From positions 329,337 to 393,336 of the forward strand of contig JABFGJ010000002.1 in assembly GCA_013112545.1 (NCBI GenBank): a stretch of DNA of 64,000 bases, written 5' to 3'. The translations under genes and the position numbers were made by a program. This document shows positions 17,481 to 26,470 of this stretch, one piece after another (positions within the stretch are counted from its first letter, which is position 1; each line of letters opens with the position of its first letter). The stretch is from Bacteroidota bacterium (GTDB taxonomy: Bacteria; Bacteroidota; Bacteroidia; Flavobacteriales_E; Vicingaceae). The notes beneath the pieces were generated by a model. That model saw only the letters and a program-made list of their open reading frames with translations, searched no databases and was not told the origin of the DNA.

Positions 17481-19889
17481 TTAATTTCTTAATATTTTTC
17501 CCTTAGTTACCATGCTTTGCAAACGCTCTAAAGTTTTTCTAGTAGCGCACAATTCAACAAAGGCTTTTCGTTCTAATTCCAACAAGTAGCTTTCTGAAAC
17601 TTCAGTGATTTCTGATAAATCTCCACCTGCTAATACATAACCCAGCTTTTCAGAAATCAATTGGTCATGTTCTGAAATGTAATTTCCAGATTGCATCGAA
17701 TTTGCTCCGACATAAACAAGGCCTAATGCTTCCTTACCCAATACTTTGATGTCTTTTCGTTCTATGGGTTGAGTATAACCTTTGTCAGCCAAGGCAATCG
17801 CTGCTGCCTTAGCTCTCGTCAATTGCAACTCTCTACTTATCACAACTTCATCTATTCCTTCTCTTAGATAGCCTAACTCAAAAGCTTCAAAAGCTGAAGT
17901 TGCAACTTTCGCTTGTCCTATTGTTAAAAAGCTTTCTCTAAATGCATTGGTTCTAATGTCTCCATCTCTCAAGCTATCAGAAAGCCTAAGTGCAAATTCT
18001 TTGCTACCGCCACCGCCTGGAATAACTCCAACACCAAATTCAACTAAACCCATATAGGTCTCAGCATGTGCAATAACTTTATCGGAGTGCATGGACATTT
18101 CGCAACCTCCGCCTAATGCCATTTGATGTGTTGCCACTACAACAGGTATTGCAGAATATCGAATACGCATCATGGTTTTTTGAAACTGCTGTATTGCAAA
18201 ATACAATTCGTCATACTCCTGTTCTACAGCCATCATAAAGATCATTCCTACATTGGCTCCGGCCGAAAAATTTTGGCCATTATTATAAATGACTAAACCT
18301 TTATATGATTCTTCGGCCAAATCAATGGCTTTGTTAATGGCAACAATCGTGTCACCTCCAATTGTATTCATTTTAGAATGAAACTCCAAGTTGATAATAC
18401 CATCACCTAAATCAACTATTGTAGCAGCTTTGTTTTTCCAAACCGTATTTTTTTCTCTGAGGTTTTCTAATACGACTAAGTCTTCGGTACCTGGAATTGT
18501 TTTGTATCCTTTACTAGCTATGTCGTAGAATTGTTTAACTCCACCTTTAATCTGATAAAAAGAATTTATCCCATTGTTTAGCATTTCCTCAACCCATGGA
18601 GCAGGAGAGTGGCCTGCTTTTTTCATCGCCTCGAAGGTTTCTTTTACACCAACTGCATCCCATGTTTCAAAAGGTGCTAATTGCCATCCAAAACCTGCCT
18701 TCATTCCATCGTCAATTTTATAGAGCTCTTCAGCAATTTCAGGAATACGATTCGAGATATAGTTAAATAAAGCATAAAAAGTTTTGCGATAAAACTCGCC
18801 GCCCTTATCTTGAAAATTGATTAATATTTTTGTTCTTTCTTTTAAATCTTCAATTTCTCTACCCTTACCAATGGATGAAAATCGGACTTGATCTTGTGAT
18901 GTATATTCTAAAGTATTGAGGTCTAAAGAAAGAATCTCGCTTTTTCCGTCTTTTCCTTTCACTTTTTTATAAAAACCTTGACCTGTTTTTGAGCCTAGCC
19001 AATTTTCTTCTACCATTTTATTGATATATGAAGGAATCTCAAATTTTGACCTTTCTTCATCTTTTGGACAGTTCTCTCTAACACCATTGGCTACATGTAC
19101 CAATGTATCAAGACCAACTACATCACAAGTTCTAAAAGTTGCAGACTTTGGACGACCCAAAACTGGTCCAGTTAATTTATCCACCTCCTCAACTGTCAGT
19201 CCCATTTCTTTTACGGCGTGAAAAAGCGACATGATTGAAAACACACCAATTCGATTAGCAATAAATGCTGGAGTGTCTTTACACAAAACGGTTTTCTTTC
19301 CTAAATACTTTCTACCATAATCCATAAGAAATTCAATTAAACTTGAATCTGTTTTTGGAGTAGGTATAATCTCTAATAATTCTAAATACCTAGGTGGATT
19401 AAAAAAGTGAGTTCCTAAAAAGTGTCGCTGGAAGTCCTCAGATCGTCCATCAATCATTTTGTGAATAGGGATTCCTGAAGTATTAGAAGAAATAATCGTT
19501 CCTGGTTTTCGATGTTTCTCGATATTAGCAAAAACTTGCTGTTTAATGTCCAGTCTTTCTATAACAACCTCTATAATCCAATCGGCATCGGCTACCAAGT
19601 GAAGGTCATCATCAATATTTCCAGTAGTAATTCTTTTTGCAAAGTTCTTACTGTACAAAGGAGCGGGCTTCATTTTAATAGCTGCATTCAGTGCATCATT
19701 AACAATTCGGTTTCTAACCGATTTATTATCAAGGCCTAGTCCACTTGCTTTTTCTTTTTCAGATAATTCTCTTGGAACGATATCTAAAAGCAAGGCTTCA
19801 ACGCCTATATTAGCAAAATGACAAGCAATTTGCGACCCCATTACTCCTGAGCCAATTACGGCTACTTTTCTAATTCTTCTTGTTCCCAT
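17481..19889 (-). CDS. fadN: bifunctional 3-hydroxyacyl-CoA dehydrogenase / enoyl-CoA hydratase
   Basis: 802-aa multifunctional beta-oxidation enzyme. The N-terminal Rossmann fold has the NAD motif GSGVMGSQ (residues ~10-17), followed by the 3-hydroxyacyl-CoA dehydrogenase C-terminal domains (SSNTSGIPI, GTHFFNPPRYLELLEI). The enoyl-CoA hydratase/crotonase domain is at ~490-690 (NFSAGANVGM, ALGGGCEMSMH, GVGVIPGGGG, oxyanion-hole type). Domain order dehydrogenase then hydratase is that of FadN (YusL), opposite to E. coli FadB. Its ATG overlaps the marR stop by one base (TAATG), so the two are translationally coupled. Confidence 0.93.
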   Translation of the reverse strand: MGTRRIRKVAVIGSGVMGSQIACHFANIGVEALLLDIVPRELSEKEKASGLGLDNKSVRNRIVNDALNAAIKMKPAPLYSKNFAKRITTGNIDDDLHLVADADWIIEVVIERLDIKQQVFANIEKHRKPGTIISSNTSGIPIHKMIDGRSEDFQRHFLGTHFFNPPRYLELLEIIPTPKTDSSLIEFLMDYGRKYLGKKTVLCKDTPAFIANRIGVFSIMSLFHAVKEMGLTVEEVDKLTGPVLGRPKSATFRTCDVVGLDTLVHVANGVRENCPKDEERSKFEIPSYINKMVEENWLGSKTGQGFYKKVKGKDGKSEILSLDLNTLEYTSQDQVRFSSIGKGREIEDLKERTKILINFQDKGGEFYRKTFYALFNYISNRIPEIAEELYKIDDGMKAGFGWQLAPFETWDAVGVKETFEAMKKAGHSPAPWVEEMLNNGINSFYQIKGGVKQFYDIASKGYKTIPGTEDLVVLENLREKNTVWKNKAATIVDLGDGIINLEFHSKMNTIGGDTIVAINKAIDLAEESYKGLVIYNNGQNFSAGANVGMIFMMAVEQEYDELYFAIQQFQKTMMRIRYSAIPVVVATHQMALGGGCEMSMHSDKVIAHAETYMGLVEFGVGVIPGGGGSKEFALRLSDSLRDGDIRTNAFRESFLTIGQAKVATSAFEAFELGYLREGIDEVVISRELQLTRAKAAAIALADKGYTQPIERKDIKVLGKEALGLVYVGANSMQSGNYISEHDQLISEKLGYVLAGGDLSEITEVSESYLLELERKAFVELCATRKTLERLQSMVTKGKILRN

Positions 19890-20329
19890 TAGGATAATTT
19901 TTTAATACTATATTCTTCAGTTAGCCGAAGTAGGTCTCCCATAACTTCTCGGTAACAATCAATTTTTTTTGGATCAATTCGAGCAATTATATATTCGTTA
20001 AATTCTCGAACAACTTTTTTTGATATTTTTTGCTTTTGAACACCTAGCTCAGTTAAATAAATTTTAACTAAGCGACCATCACTATGGTCTTTTTTTCTAC
20101 AGATTAAACCGTCGATTTCCATGTTTTTTAAAATCCTACTTAATGAAGTAGCTTTCATTCCCATTAAAGGAGCAATGCTTGTAGCAGGAGAACCATTTTT
20201 ATCAATATGTAAAAGCACATATCCAATTGCTTGGGTTAAATTGTATTTCAATGCAATTTGATTGTATAAATTAACAATTGAATGCCATGTAATTTTAATG
20301 TGGTAATCTACAGTTTCTTGAGCTTTCAT
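19889..20329 (-). CDS. MarR-family transcriptional regulator of the beta-oxidation operon
   Basis: 146-aa winged-helix regulator. The HTH lies at about residues 50-85 (GSPATSIAPLMGMKATSLSR), followed by the wing (KKDHSDGRLVKIYLT), which is the most typical MarR segment. First gene of the fadNAE operon and overlapping fadN by one base. Two near-identical 14-bp palindromes lie just upstream, so it probably represses its own operon and is released by an acyl-CoA; the effector is inference. Confidence 0.88.
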   Translation of the reverse strand: MKAQETVDYHIKITWHSIVNLYNQIALKYNLTQAIGYVLLHIDKNGSPATSIAPLMGMKATSLSRILKNMEIDGLICRKKDHSDGRLVKIYLTELGVQKQKISKKVVREFNEYIIARIDPKKIDCYREVMGDLLRLTEEYSIKKLS

Positions 20330-20334
20330 ATTTA

Positions 20335-20348
20335 TTATTCGTGCATAA
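20335..20348. promoter_or_regulatory. operator site 1 (putative MarR-type palindrome)
   Basis: TTATTCGTGCATAA, a partial palindrome, differing from site 2 in one position. It lies between the marR -7 element and the marR ATG, where a bound protein would block transcription. Confidence 0.6.
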
Positions 20349-20356
20349 CAAATATA
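20349..20356 (-). promoter_or_regulatory. -7 element of the marR-fadN-fadA-fadE promoter
   Basis: TATATTTG on the minus strand, 19 bases before the marR ATG, abutting operator site 1. Confidence 0.6.
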
Positions 20357-20375
20357 GTTAAAATTATTTCAAAAA

Positions 20376-20389
20376 TTATGCGTGCATAA
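20376..20389. promoter_or_regulatory. operator site 2 (putative MarR-type palindrome)
   Basis: TTATGCGTGCATAA, with perfect TTATGC/GCATAA arms. It starts 41 bp from site 1, close to four helical turns. It lies in the -33 zone of both the marR promoter and the divergent promoter at 20400. Confidence 0.65.
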
Positions 20390-20399
20390 TAAAAATTCG

Positions 20400-20407
20400 T
20401 ATATTTG
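20400..20407 (+). promoter_or_regulatory. -7 element of a divergent short transcript
   Basis: TATATTTG on the plus strand, 10 bp past operator site 2 and followed at once by the palindrome TGTGCACA (20406-20413). No protein gene begins behind it before the terminator at 20453. Confidence 0.5.
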
Positions 20408-20412
20408 TGCAC

Positions 20413-20484
20413 ACAAGAGGTAGTAGACTTGTAGATTGGTTAGTAATTGAAGAAAAGCCCGTTCAGATTCTGAACGGGCTTTTT
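20413..20484 (+). ncRNA. candidate small RNA divergent from the fatty-acid operon
   Basis: A plus-strand promoter element (20400-20407) is followed only ~45 bases later by a very strong intrinsic terminator (20453-20484), with no open frame of useful length in between. The implied transcript is ~70 nt, with a single-stranded 5' part and a 14-pair terminator hairpin. No known RNA family is recognised. The start is estimated from the promoter position. Confidence 0.45.
20453..20484 (+). terminator. strong rho-independent terminator
   Basis: Stem AAAAGCCCGTTCAG (20453-20466) and CTGAACGGGCTTTT (20470-20483), 14 pairs, three-base loop ATT, then T. It ends the candidate small RNA. Confidence 0.9.
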
Positions 20485-20534
20485 GATTTTAAAGCAACTT
20501 TATTAAAATGGAGCGTCTATTAAAAAAAACACCC

Positions 20535-21855
20535 ATGAAAACACGAATTACTACACTGCTTAATTTTTTTGAATTTAATAGTTAATGCCACAGCAGATTA
20601 TGGAGGACAAATCTCTTATAAACATCTTGGAGGGAATAATTTTGAGTTTGAATATCGACAATTCTATGACAGCCAGGGAGTTGTTCCTAATACAGTTAGT
20701 TTAAATTTTATTTCTCCAAACTGCTCAATTAGTAATGCTACTCTAAATAAGGTGAGTGCTCAAGCAAATTCTAATAATTGTGGACCTAATTTAGCTGGAG
20801 TTGCTATCTATAGAGGAATTAAGACTATTCCAAGTACATGTTCTAATTTCCAAATAACATATTCAACGGGTAGAGGAAACATGTTTAGCAATTTAAATGA
20901 CGGCCATCTTGGAAAAGTGCAGTTAAATATATATGATTCTATTGGTGGTAATTCTTCTCCTGTATTTACGAGCACACCAATTATTAATATTTTTACAGGA
21001 GAAACCGCTATATTAAATTTTTCTGCAACAGAGGATGATGGAGATTCTTTGTTTTATCGTTTCTCAACAGTTCCCGGATCATCGTTTAAGTCTGGTTTTT
21101 CATCTATAAGCCAGTTTGGAAACTTTCCTAGTAGTTTAAATAATTTTACAGGAGCATTAAGTGTAACAGCACCAAATACTCAGGGTTTATATTTAATTGC
21201 AATAGAAGTAATGGAGTATAGAGGGAATGTGTTGAAGAGCACCTCACAGCGACAAATAGCAATTTGGGTAAATACTAATACACAAAATAATCATAACCCT
21301 ACAATTACTGGAATAAATGCTACTTCAAATTTTAATACATCGCTCTGCCATGGAGCAGTATTGAATTTTTATGCTGTCATTAATGATGTAGACAATGACC
21401 CAATCATTGCGAGTCTATCATCACCTTCATTTGGTACTACAATGACTAGGTCGAATGATACTCTCTATTTTAGAAGGGTAATAGATTCTTCATTCGCAAA
21501 TGTAAAAAATCTGTCTTTAGGAGTTAAACTAGATGACGGAAACTGTGGAATTATAAATCAGGTGTTCTCAGTTAAAATAAACCCTTGTATTGCTACAGGA
21601 ATTATAGAGAACAAAGAACAAGAATTGGCTGTTTACCCTAATCCTGCAAATTCTTTCCTTTTACTTGAACATACAGCAAGTAATGTAGATGTTCATGTTC
21701 TTGATATTACTGGAAAAATTTTAATTAAATCACTTCACTATACATCAAAAGATAAAATTAATCTAATTAATATTCCAAATGGTATTTACTTTTTAACGAT
21801 TTTGAATACCAAAAACAATCAGCGAATTACAAAGAAATTTGTTGTAGCTAGATAA
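20535..21855 (+). pseudogene. secreted protein with T9SS type A tail, frameshifted in the signal peptide
   Basis: The body is open from 20569 to the stop and encodes ~425 aa: a beta-sandwich region (residues ~1-230, PVFTSTPIINIFTGETAILNF is cadherin/Ig-like), a second Ig-like region (~245-340), and a T9SS type A tail (YPNPANSF, VLDITGKIL, IPNGIYFLTI, KKFVVAR). The only good start, ATG 20535, gives a signal-peptide beginning MKTRITTLLNFF, but runs out of frame at a seven-T run (20564-20570). With six T the reading is LLNFLNLIVNATA joined to the body, a normal signal peptide. Alternatives are a TTG start at 20569 without a signal peptide, or a sequencing error. Confidence 0.75.
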
Positions 21856-21861
21856 GCAAAC

Positions 21862-23622
21862 TTAACCTCTGTAGCAGCTTTCGATTTGATCCTTGTAGTT
21901 TTCCATAACAACACGTCGCTTAATTTTCATTGTTGGTGTCATTTCTCCACTATCAACACTCCAAACAGTTGGAGTTAGAATAATTTTCTTAACTTGTTCA
22001 TAGTGTGCAAACCCCTCATTGTACTTGTTGATGTCTTTCATTATTCGATCAATAATGCGTTGGTTTTTTATCATTTCCGCATCACTTGTATAAGGAATGT
22101 TTTTTCGATTACACCATTCTTTTAAGAAGTCAAAAGCTGGTTGTATTATGGCTGATGGATGTTTTTCTCCTTCACCAATAACCATAATTTGTTCTACAAA
22201 ATTGGATTCCTTCATTTTGTTTTCCAATAGTTGAGGGGCAATGTATTTTCCTCCAGAGGTTTTGAAGGTTTCTTTTTTTCTACCTGTTATTTTTAAAAAA
22301 TCACCATCTACAATTTCTCCAATATCCCCTGTTTTAAACCAACCATCTTCTGTGAAAACCTCTTTTGTTGCTTCTGGGTTTTTATAATAACCCATCATTA
22401 CATTAGGCCCTGTTACTTCTATTTCTCCATCACTTGCAATTCGAATCTTTACGTCCTTTATTGGCCTGCCTACAGTACCTATTCTAACACCATCATTCTC
22501 TTGTTCATTGACACAAATAACTGGTGATGTTTCGGTTAAACCATATCCTTCCATAATTGGAATTTGGGCAGCAAGAAAAACCCTTGCTAACCTCGGCTGA
22601 AGAGCAGCGGCACCAGATGCAACTGCTTTAGCATTTCCTCCTAAAGCTTCGCGCCATTTATTAAAAATAATTTTATTGGCTAATTTGAGTTGAAATTCAT
22701 ACCATGCGCCATTTTTGCCATTTAACTCGTAACGATGCCCGAGTGCTAATGCCCAAAAGAAAAGAGCTTTTTTAACTCCAGTCAATTCAGATCCTTTTGC
22801 AACTATTTTATCATATACTTTTTCTAACAATCTAGGTACTGCAGTAAAAACGTCAGGTTTAACTTCTTTTAAATTATCGCCTATGGTTTCTAATGACTCT
22901 GCATAATAAATTGAAGTGCCAACATAGATATACATATATGTTACCATACGCTCATAGACATGACAGAGCGGTAAAAAGCTCAATGATTTTGAGTTGCTTG
23001 TAACTGGCAGTCGATCTCTGGAGGTTACAGAATTAGATACTAGGTTTTTATGGCTCAACATAACTCCTTTAGGTCTCCCAGTAGTACCTGAAGTATAAAT
23101 GAGAGTGGCTAAATCTGTTTCTTTAATACCATCCATTATGGTGTCTAAAGTTTTTTTATCCTTGTCTTTCCCTAAATCTTTAATTGAAGTCCAATGTTCA
23201 CGATTGGGTAATTTGTCAATGCTATAAATATTAGAAAGTGAAGATACTTGATCAATTATTGAATTTACTTTTTGAAACAATTCGTCATCGGCTACAAAAC
23301 AAAGTTTTGCTTCTGAATCATTTAATATATAGCGATAGTCTTCTTCTGTTATAGTTGGGTATATGGGTACGTTAATCATGCCGGCCATGGCAATCCCCAA
23401 ATCGATGATGTGCCATTCAGGTCGATTGTTTGAAATTAAGGCTACTTTATCGCCTGGGTTTAAACCTTTTTCTAACAAACCAAGTCCAAATTGATAAGCT
23501 TGGTCAATAAATGATTCTGTTGAAGTGGGAACCCACTCGCCATTAATTTTGGCTGTTAAAGCATCTTTTTTTGGGTAGTTTTTTAACTGATGAAAATGTA
23601 AATCAAATATTCTGGTAACCAT
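21862..23622 (-). CDS. long-chain acyl-CoA synthetase (AMP-forming)
   Basis: 586-aa adenylate-forming ligase that activates fatty acids with ATP and CoA. The AMP-binding signature TLIYTSGTTGRPKGV (~residues 177-191), the GYGLTETSP motif (~345) and DGWFKTGDIG (~420) are all present, and the C-terminal domain carries the catalytic lysine region (GRKKETFKTSGGKYIAP, MTPTMKIKRR). It is the Bacteroidota long-chain type (FadD/FAA1-like) and feeds the nearby fadN-fadA-fadE pathway, although it has its own transcription unit. Confidence 0.93.
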   Translation of the reverse strand: MVTRIFDLHFHQLKNYPKKDALTAKINGEWVPTSTESFIDQAYQFGLGLLEKGLNPGDKVALISNNRPEWHIIDLGIAMAGMINVPIYPTITEEDYRYILNDSEAKLCFVADDELFQKVNSIIDQVSSLSNIYSIDKLPNREHWTSIKDLGKDKDKKTLDTIMDGIKETDLATLIYTSGTTGRPKGVMLSHKNLVSNSVTSRDRLPVTSNSKSLSFLPLCHVYERMVTYMYIYVGTSIYYAESLETIGDNLKEVKPDVFTAVPRLLEKVYDKIVAKGSELTGVKKALFFWALALGHRYELNGKNGAWYEFQLKLANKIIFNKWREALGGNAKAVASGAAALQPRLARVFLAAQIPIMEGYGLTETSPVICVNEQENDGVRIGTVGRPIKDVKIRIASDGEIEVTGPNVMMGYYKNPEATKEVFTEDGWFKTGDIGEIVDGDFLKITGRKKETFKTSGGKYIAPQLLENKMKESNFVEQIMVIGEGEKHPSAIIQPAFDFLKEWCNRKNIPYTSDAEMIKNQRIIDRIMKDINKYNEGFAHYEQVKKIILTPTVWSVDSGEMTPTMKIKRRVVMENYKDQIESCYRG

Positions 23623-23807
23623 AATGGATAGATTTTTTGTATTAAAAACTAAAAATAAACAATCTTTATGATGAAACCATAAAATATGACTTGAGGAATT
23701 AGAAAGATTTTAAGAAAACTTAAATGTGTTTAGATTCTCTACTAATAGGGTGATGATAATGTGTGAAATAGCTGTTTCTGCATTTTTATAAATTATAATT
23801 CAAAGAT

Positions 23808-24470
23808 TTGTATGGGTTATTTCGAATTGTATTTATTAATAATAATGACCGCCGAAACTACTTCTTAAATCAATCATTAATAATATCGAATAAATGGTTA
23901 TATTTCAGTTTTAAAACAAGGCCTATTTTTCCACATGTCAACATATTAGATTCTAATTCTGAAATAAAGTTCAGCGACACTGCGCTTACTTATTTAGGTA
24001 ATTTAGGTCATGCTGAATCAAATGTTGTTTTGAATAAAATTCTTTCAATTCTGGAAAATCAACTGAACGTAAATAATAAATCAGTTCTAAAGAGAAGTTT
24101 TATTTGCATCACGGAATTAGTGCAAAATATAGCTGAATATAACATTATTAAAAGCACAAGTTTTCCAAACACAAGCATAGAACTTAAAGTTGAAAGTGAA
24201 AAAATATTAATTTCTTGCTGGAATAAAATTGAGAAAGGTGATGAAATGAGCCTAACAACAATTTTTAATGAATTAGACTCTTTAAGTCGTAATGAATTAG
24301 AAATAAGATATAAAAAGGGATTGTTTAGTCGAAAGAGCTTAGGCTTGTTGATGATAAAACTGCTTGAAAACTCTATTTTTACTTGGAAGATTGAAACCGT
24401 AGCCAATGAAAATGAGTATAATTGGTTAAAACTTGAATTAATAATAAACTATGGAGTTATTGCACATTGA
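23808..24470 (+). CDS. siaB: SiaB-family protein kinase (DUF6272)
   Basis: 220-aa GHKL-like protein of the SiaB family, which in Pseudomonas phosphorylates SiaC. The N-box-like stretch is ITELVQNIAEYN (~105-116), with the family's Glu and Asn. The gene has no in-frame ATG before the conserved domain: the upstream possibility is TTG at 23808, and the first ~50 residues (before LDSNSEIKFSD) look unlike the family, so the true start is uncertain. It overlaps siaC by 20 bases, and the pair is certainly co-transcribed. Confidence 0.75.
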   Translation: MYGLFRIVFINNNDRRNYFLNQSLIISNKWLYFSFKTRPIFPHVNILDSNSEIKFSDTALTYLGNLGHAESNVVLNKILSILENQLNVNNKSVLKRSFICITELVQNIAEYNIIKSTSFPNTSIELKVESEKILISCWNKIEKGDEMSLTTIFNELDSLSRNELEIRYKKGLFSRKSLGLLMIKLLENSIFTWKIETVANENEYNWLKLELIINYGVIAH

Positions 24471-24828
24471 ACCATTTTTACAAACACCAGAGGTTAATTT
24501 CGACCCTGAAAGTGGAAGACTTGAGTTAATTGGTAAATCTTATCCGGAAGATGCGGTAGAGTTTTATGAACCAATTATAACTTGGTGCGATAAATACATT
24601 GAGACTCCAGCTGCGAATACTGTCCTATTTTGTGAAGTAGAATATTTGAATTCAGCTTCACAAAAGCAACTAGTAGATTTAATAGCATGCTTTAAACCAC
24701 TTCATGATGCTGGTAAAAAATTCATTGTACACTGGAGGTATGAAGAAGGTGACGACGATATCTTGTCTGTAGGTCAGCTAATTGAACACGAATTAGAATT
24801 GCCATTTAAATTTGAAGAATTCAGCTGA
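24451..24828 (+). CDS. siaC: SiaC-family regulatory phosphoprotein (DUF1987)
   Basis: 125-aa DUF1987 protein. Family segments: PEVNFDPESGRLELIGKSYPED at the N-terminus (first 20 residues quoted in part) and FEYLNSAS-like YLNSASQKQLVDL. Ser68 (in NSAS) corresponds in position to the phosphoacceptor Thr68 of Pseudomonas SiaC as I recall it. SiaC is switched by kinase SiaB and a PP2C phosphatase and there controls a diguanylate cyclase. No cyclase is adjacent here; a SpoIIE-type phosphatase lies at 43.3 kb. Confidence 0.85.
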   Translation: MELLHIEPFLQTPEVNFDPESGRLELIGKSYPEDAVEFYEPIITWCDKYIETPAANTVLFCEVEYLNSASQKQLVDLIACFKPLHDAGKKFIVHWRYEEGDDDILSVGQLIEHELELPFKFEEFS

Positions 24829-24832
24829 TTTT

Positions 24833-26470
24833 TTATTTTGATTTAAAAACCAACTCACCGTTTACATAAGTGCTTATAACTTTAGTTTCTAAAATATTGG
24901 CTTCAGGGATTTTCATAATGTCTTGATTTAGAATTATGAAATCCGCGGCCTTTCCAACTTCAATACTTCCTTTTTGTTCCTCTTCGAAATTAGAAATAGC
25001 AGCCCAAATGGTTATCCCTCTTAGTGTTTCTTCTCTTGTCAAAGCATTTTCTTTTTGATAGCCATCAGTAGGGAAGTTCTCTTTATCTTTTCTTACCACA
25101 GCCGCATAAAAAGTTTTTAAAGGGTCTATGTCTTCTATAGGGAAATCAGTTCCTAAGGCAACAATACCATTTTGTTTAAGCAAGTCTTTATATGCGTAAG
25201 CAGTTTTAACTCTGTCTTCCCCAAGTCTATCTTCAGCCCAGTACATATCTGAAGTAGCATGTGTAGGCTGAATAGATGGAATAATGGTATAAGTTTTGAA
25301 TTTTTCTAAGTCATTAGCGTTTACAACCTGGCAGTGTTCGATTCTCCAACGTTTATCGTTAGTTGTTTTTAATGTATTGCCATAAATATTTAGCATCATT
25401 CTATTGGCTGCATCACCAATGCAATGTGTGTTCATTTGAAAACCATTTTTGTAAAGAGCTTCGGCTTCTTTCGCAAAATAAGTGCTATCATTTAAAAACA
25501 ATCCAGTATTATGAATGTCATCCGCATAAGGCTCTATCAATTTTGCACCTCTGGAGCCCAAGGCACCATCTGCAAAATATTTAAACGAACGAATACTTAG
25601 CATCTCCGTTAAATAAGGACCTTTTGATAAAAACTCTTTTTTGTTTTCTTCTGTTGGCATTAGCATACCATATACCTTCATTTTTAGCTCACCAGATTTC
25701 TGCAATTCATCAATGGTGTGCACCATTTCATTTTCGAGCATAGCATCATCTACTGTGGTTAGGCCTTTAGCAAAGCACATTTCTTGAGCCTTCAACAAGG
25801 CTCTTTTCATTTGTACTTGACTCAATTTGGGCACAGCTTTTTGAACCGTGTCTATCGCGTTGTCTATTAACAAACCAGTCAGTTTTGATTCAATTTGCTT
25901 GTAGATTCCACCATCAATTTTCGTATCTATGGTAATTCCGGCCAAGTCTAAGGCTTTTTGATTGGCAATAGCGGCATGTCCATCAATTCTTCTTAGCAAT
26001 ACTGCCCTGTCGGGAAACAAGCTGTCCAGTTTAGCTTTAGTTGGAAATTCTTTGACTTTCCAATCGTTTTGATCCCAACCTCTTCCTTTAATCCACAAAT
26101 CGGTGTTGGTTTTAGAGAAAGCAATAGTTTTTTCTATGACTTCATCCCAACTTTTTGTTCCCACTAAATCAACTTCAAAAAAAGTATTTCCATACCAAAG
26201 AAAATGGCAATGAGCATCGATAAACCCAGGATAGATTGGCCGCATTTTAGCATCAATTTCCACCTTAGCATTGTAGCGGTTTTTCAGCTCGTTATTTGGC
26301 CCAACGTCAATTATTTTACCATCTTTTATGGCCATAGCCTCAGTGATTGTAAAGTTATCATCTACAGTATAAATACTCGCATTGTGGATTAATATATCTG
26401 CTTCTTCGGTGTAATAACATGAGCTCATAAACAGCGATAATAGTGGGATAAATAAATAGAATCGTTTCAT
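24833..26470 (-). CDS. amidohydrolase family 3 lipoprotein (YtcJ-like)
   Basis: 545-aa metal-dependent hydrolase with a lipoprotein signal peptide ending MSSC, so it is probably anchored in the periplasm or outer membrane. The metal motif HCH is in FIDAHCHFLWYG (~70-80), and the other expected segments are present: DGHAAI, ADGALGSRGA, NTHCIGDAANRM, WRIEHCQVV and ALGTDFPIE. Substrate unknown; members hydrolyse amides, esters or cyclic compounds. Its ATG overlaps the stop of the upstream membrane-protein gene (ATGA). Confidence 0.85.
   Translation of the reverse strand: MKRFYLFIPLLSLFMSSCYYTEEADILIHNASIYTVDDNFTITEAMAIKDGKIIDVGPNNELKNRYNAKVEIDAKMRPIYPGFIDAHCHFLWYGNTFFEVDLVGTKSWDEVIEKTIAFSKTNTDLWIKGRGWDQNDWKVKEFPTKAKLDSLFPDRAVLLRRIDGHAAIANQKALDLAGITIDTKIDGGIYKQIESKLTGLLIDNAIDTVQKAVPKLSQVQMKRALLKAQEMCFAKGLTTVDDAMLENEMVHTIDELQKSGELKMKVYGMLMPTEENKKEFLSKGPYLTEMLSIRSFKYFADGALGSRGAKLIEPYADDIHNTGLFLNDSTYFAKEAEALYKNGFQMNTHCIGDAANRMMLNIYGNTLKTTNDKRWRIEHCQVVNANDLEKFKTYTIIPSIQPTHATSDMYWAEDRLGEDRVKTAYAYKDLLKQNGIVALGTDFPIEDIDPLKTFYAAVVRKDKENFPTDGYQKENALTREETLRGITIWAAISNFEEEQKGSIEVGKAADFIILNQDIMKIPEANILETKVISTYVNGELVFKSK

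Noticed and set aside
20569..20580. TTG at 20569 as start of the T9SS gene
   Set aside because: It leaves a protein without a complete signal peptide, whereas the frameshift reading restores one exactly.
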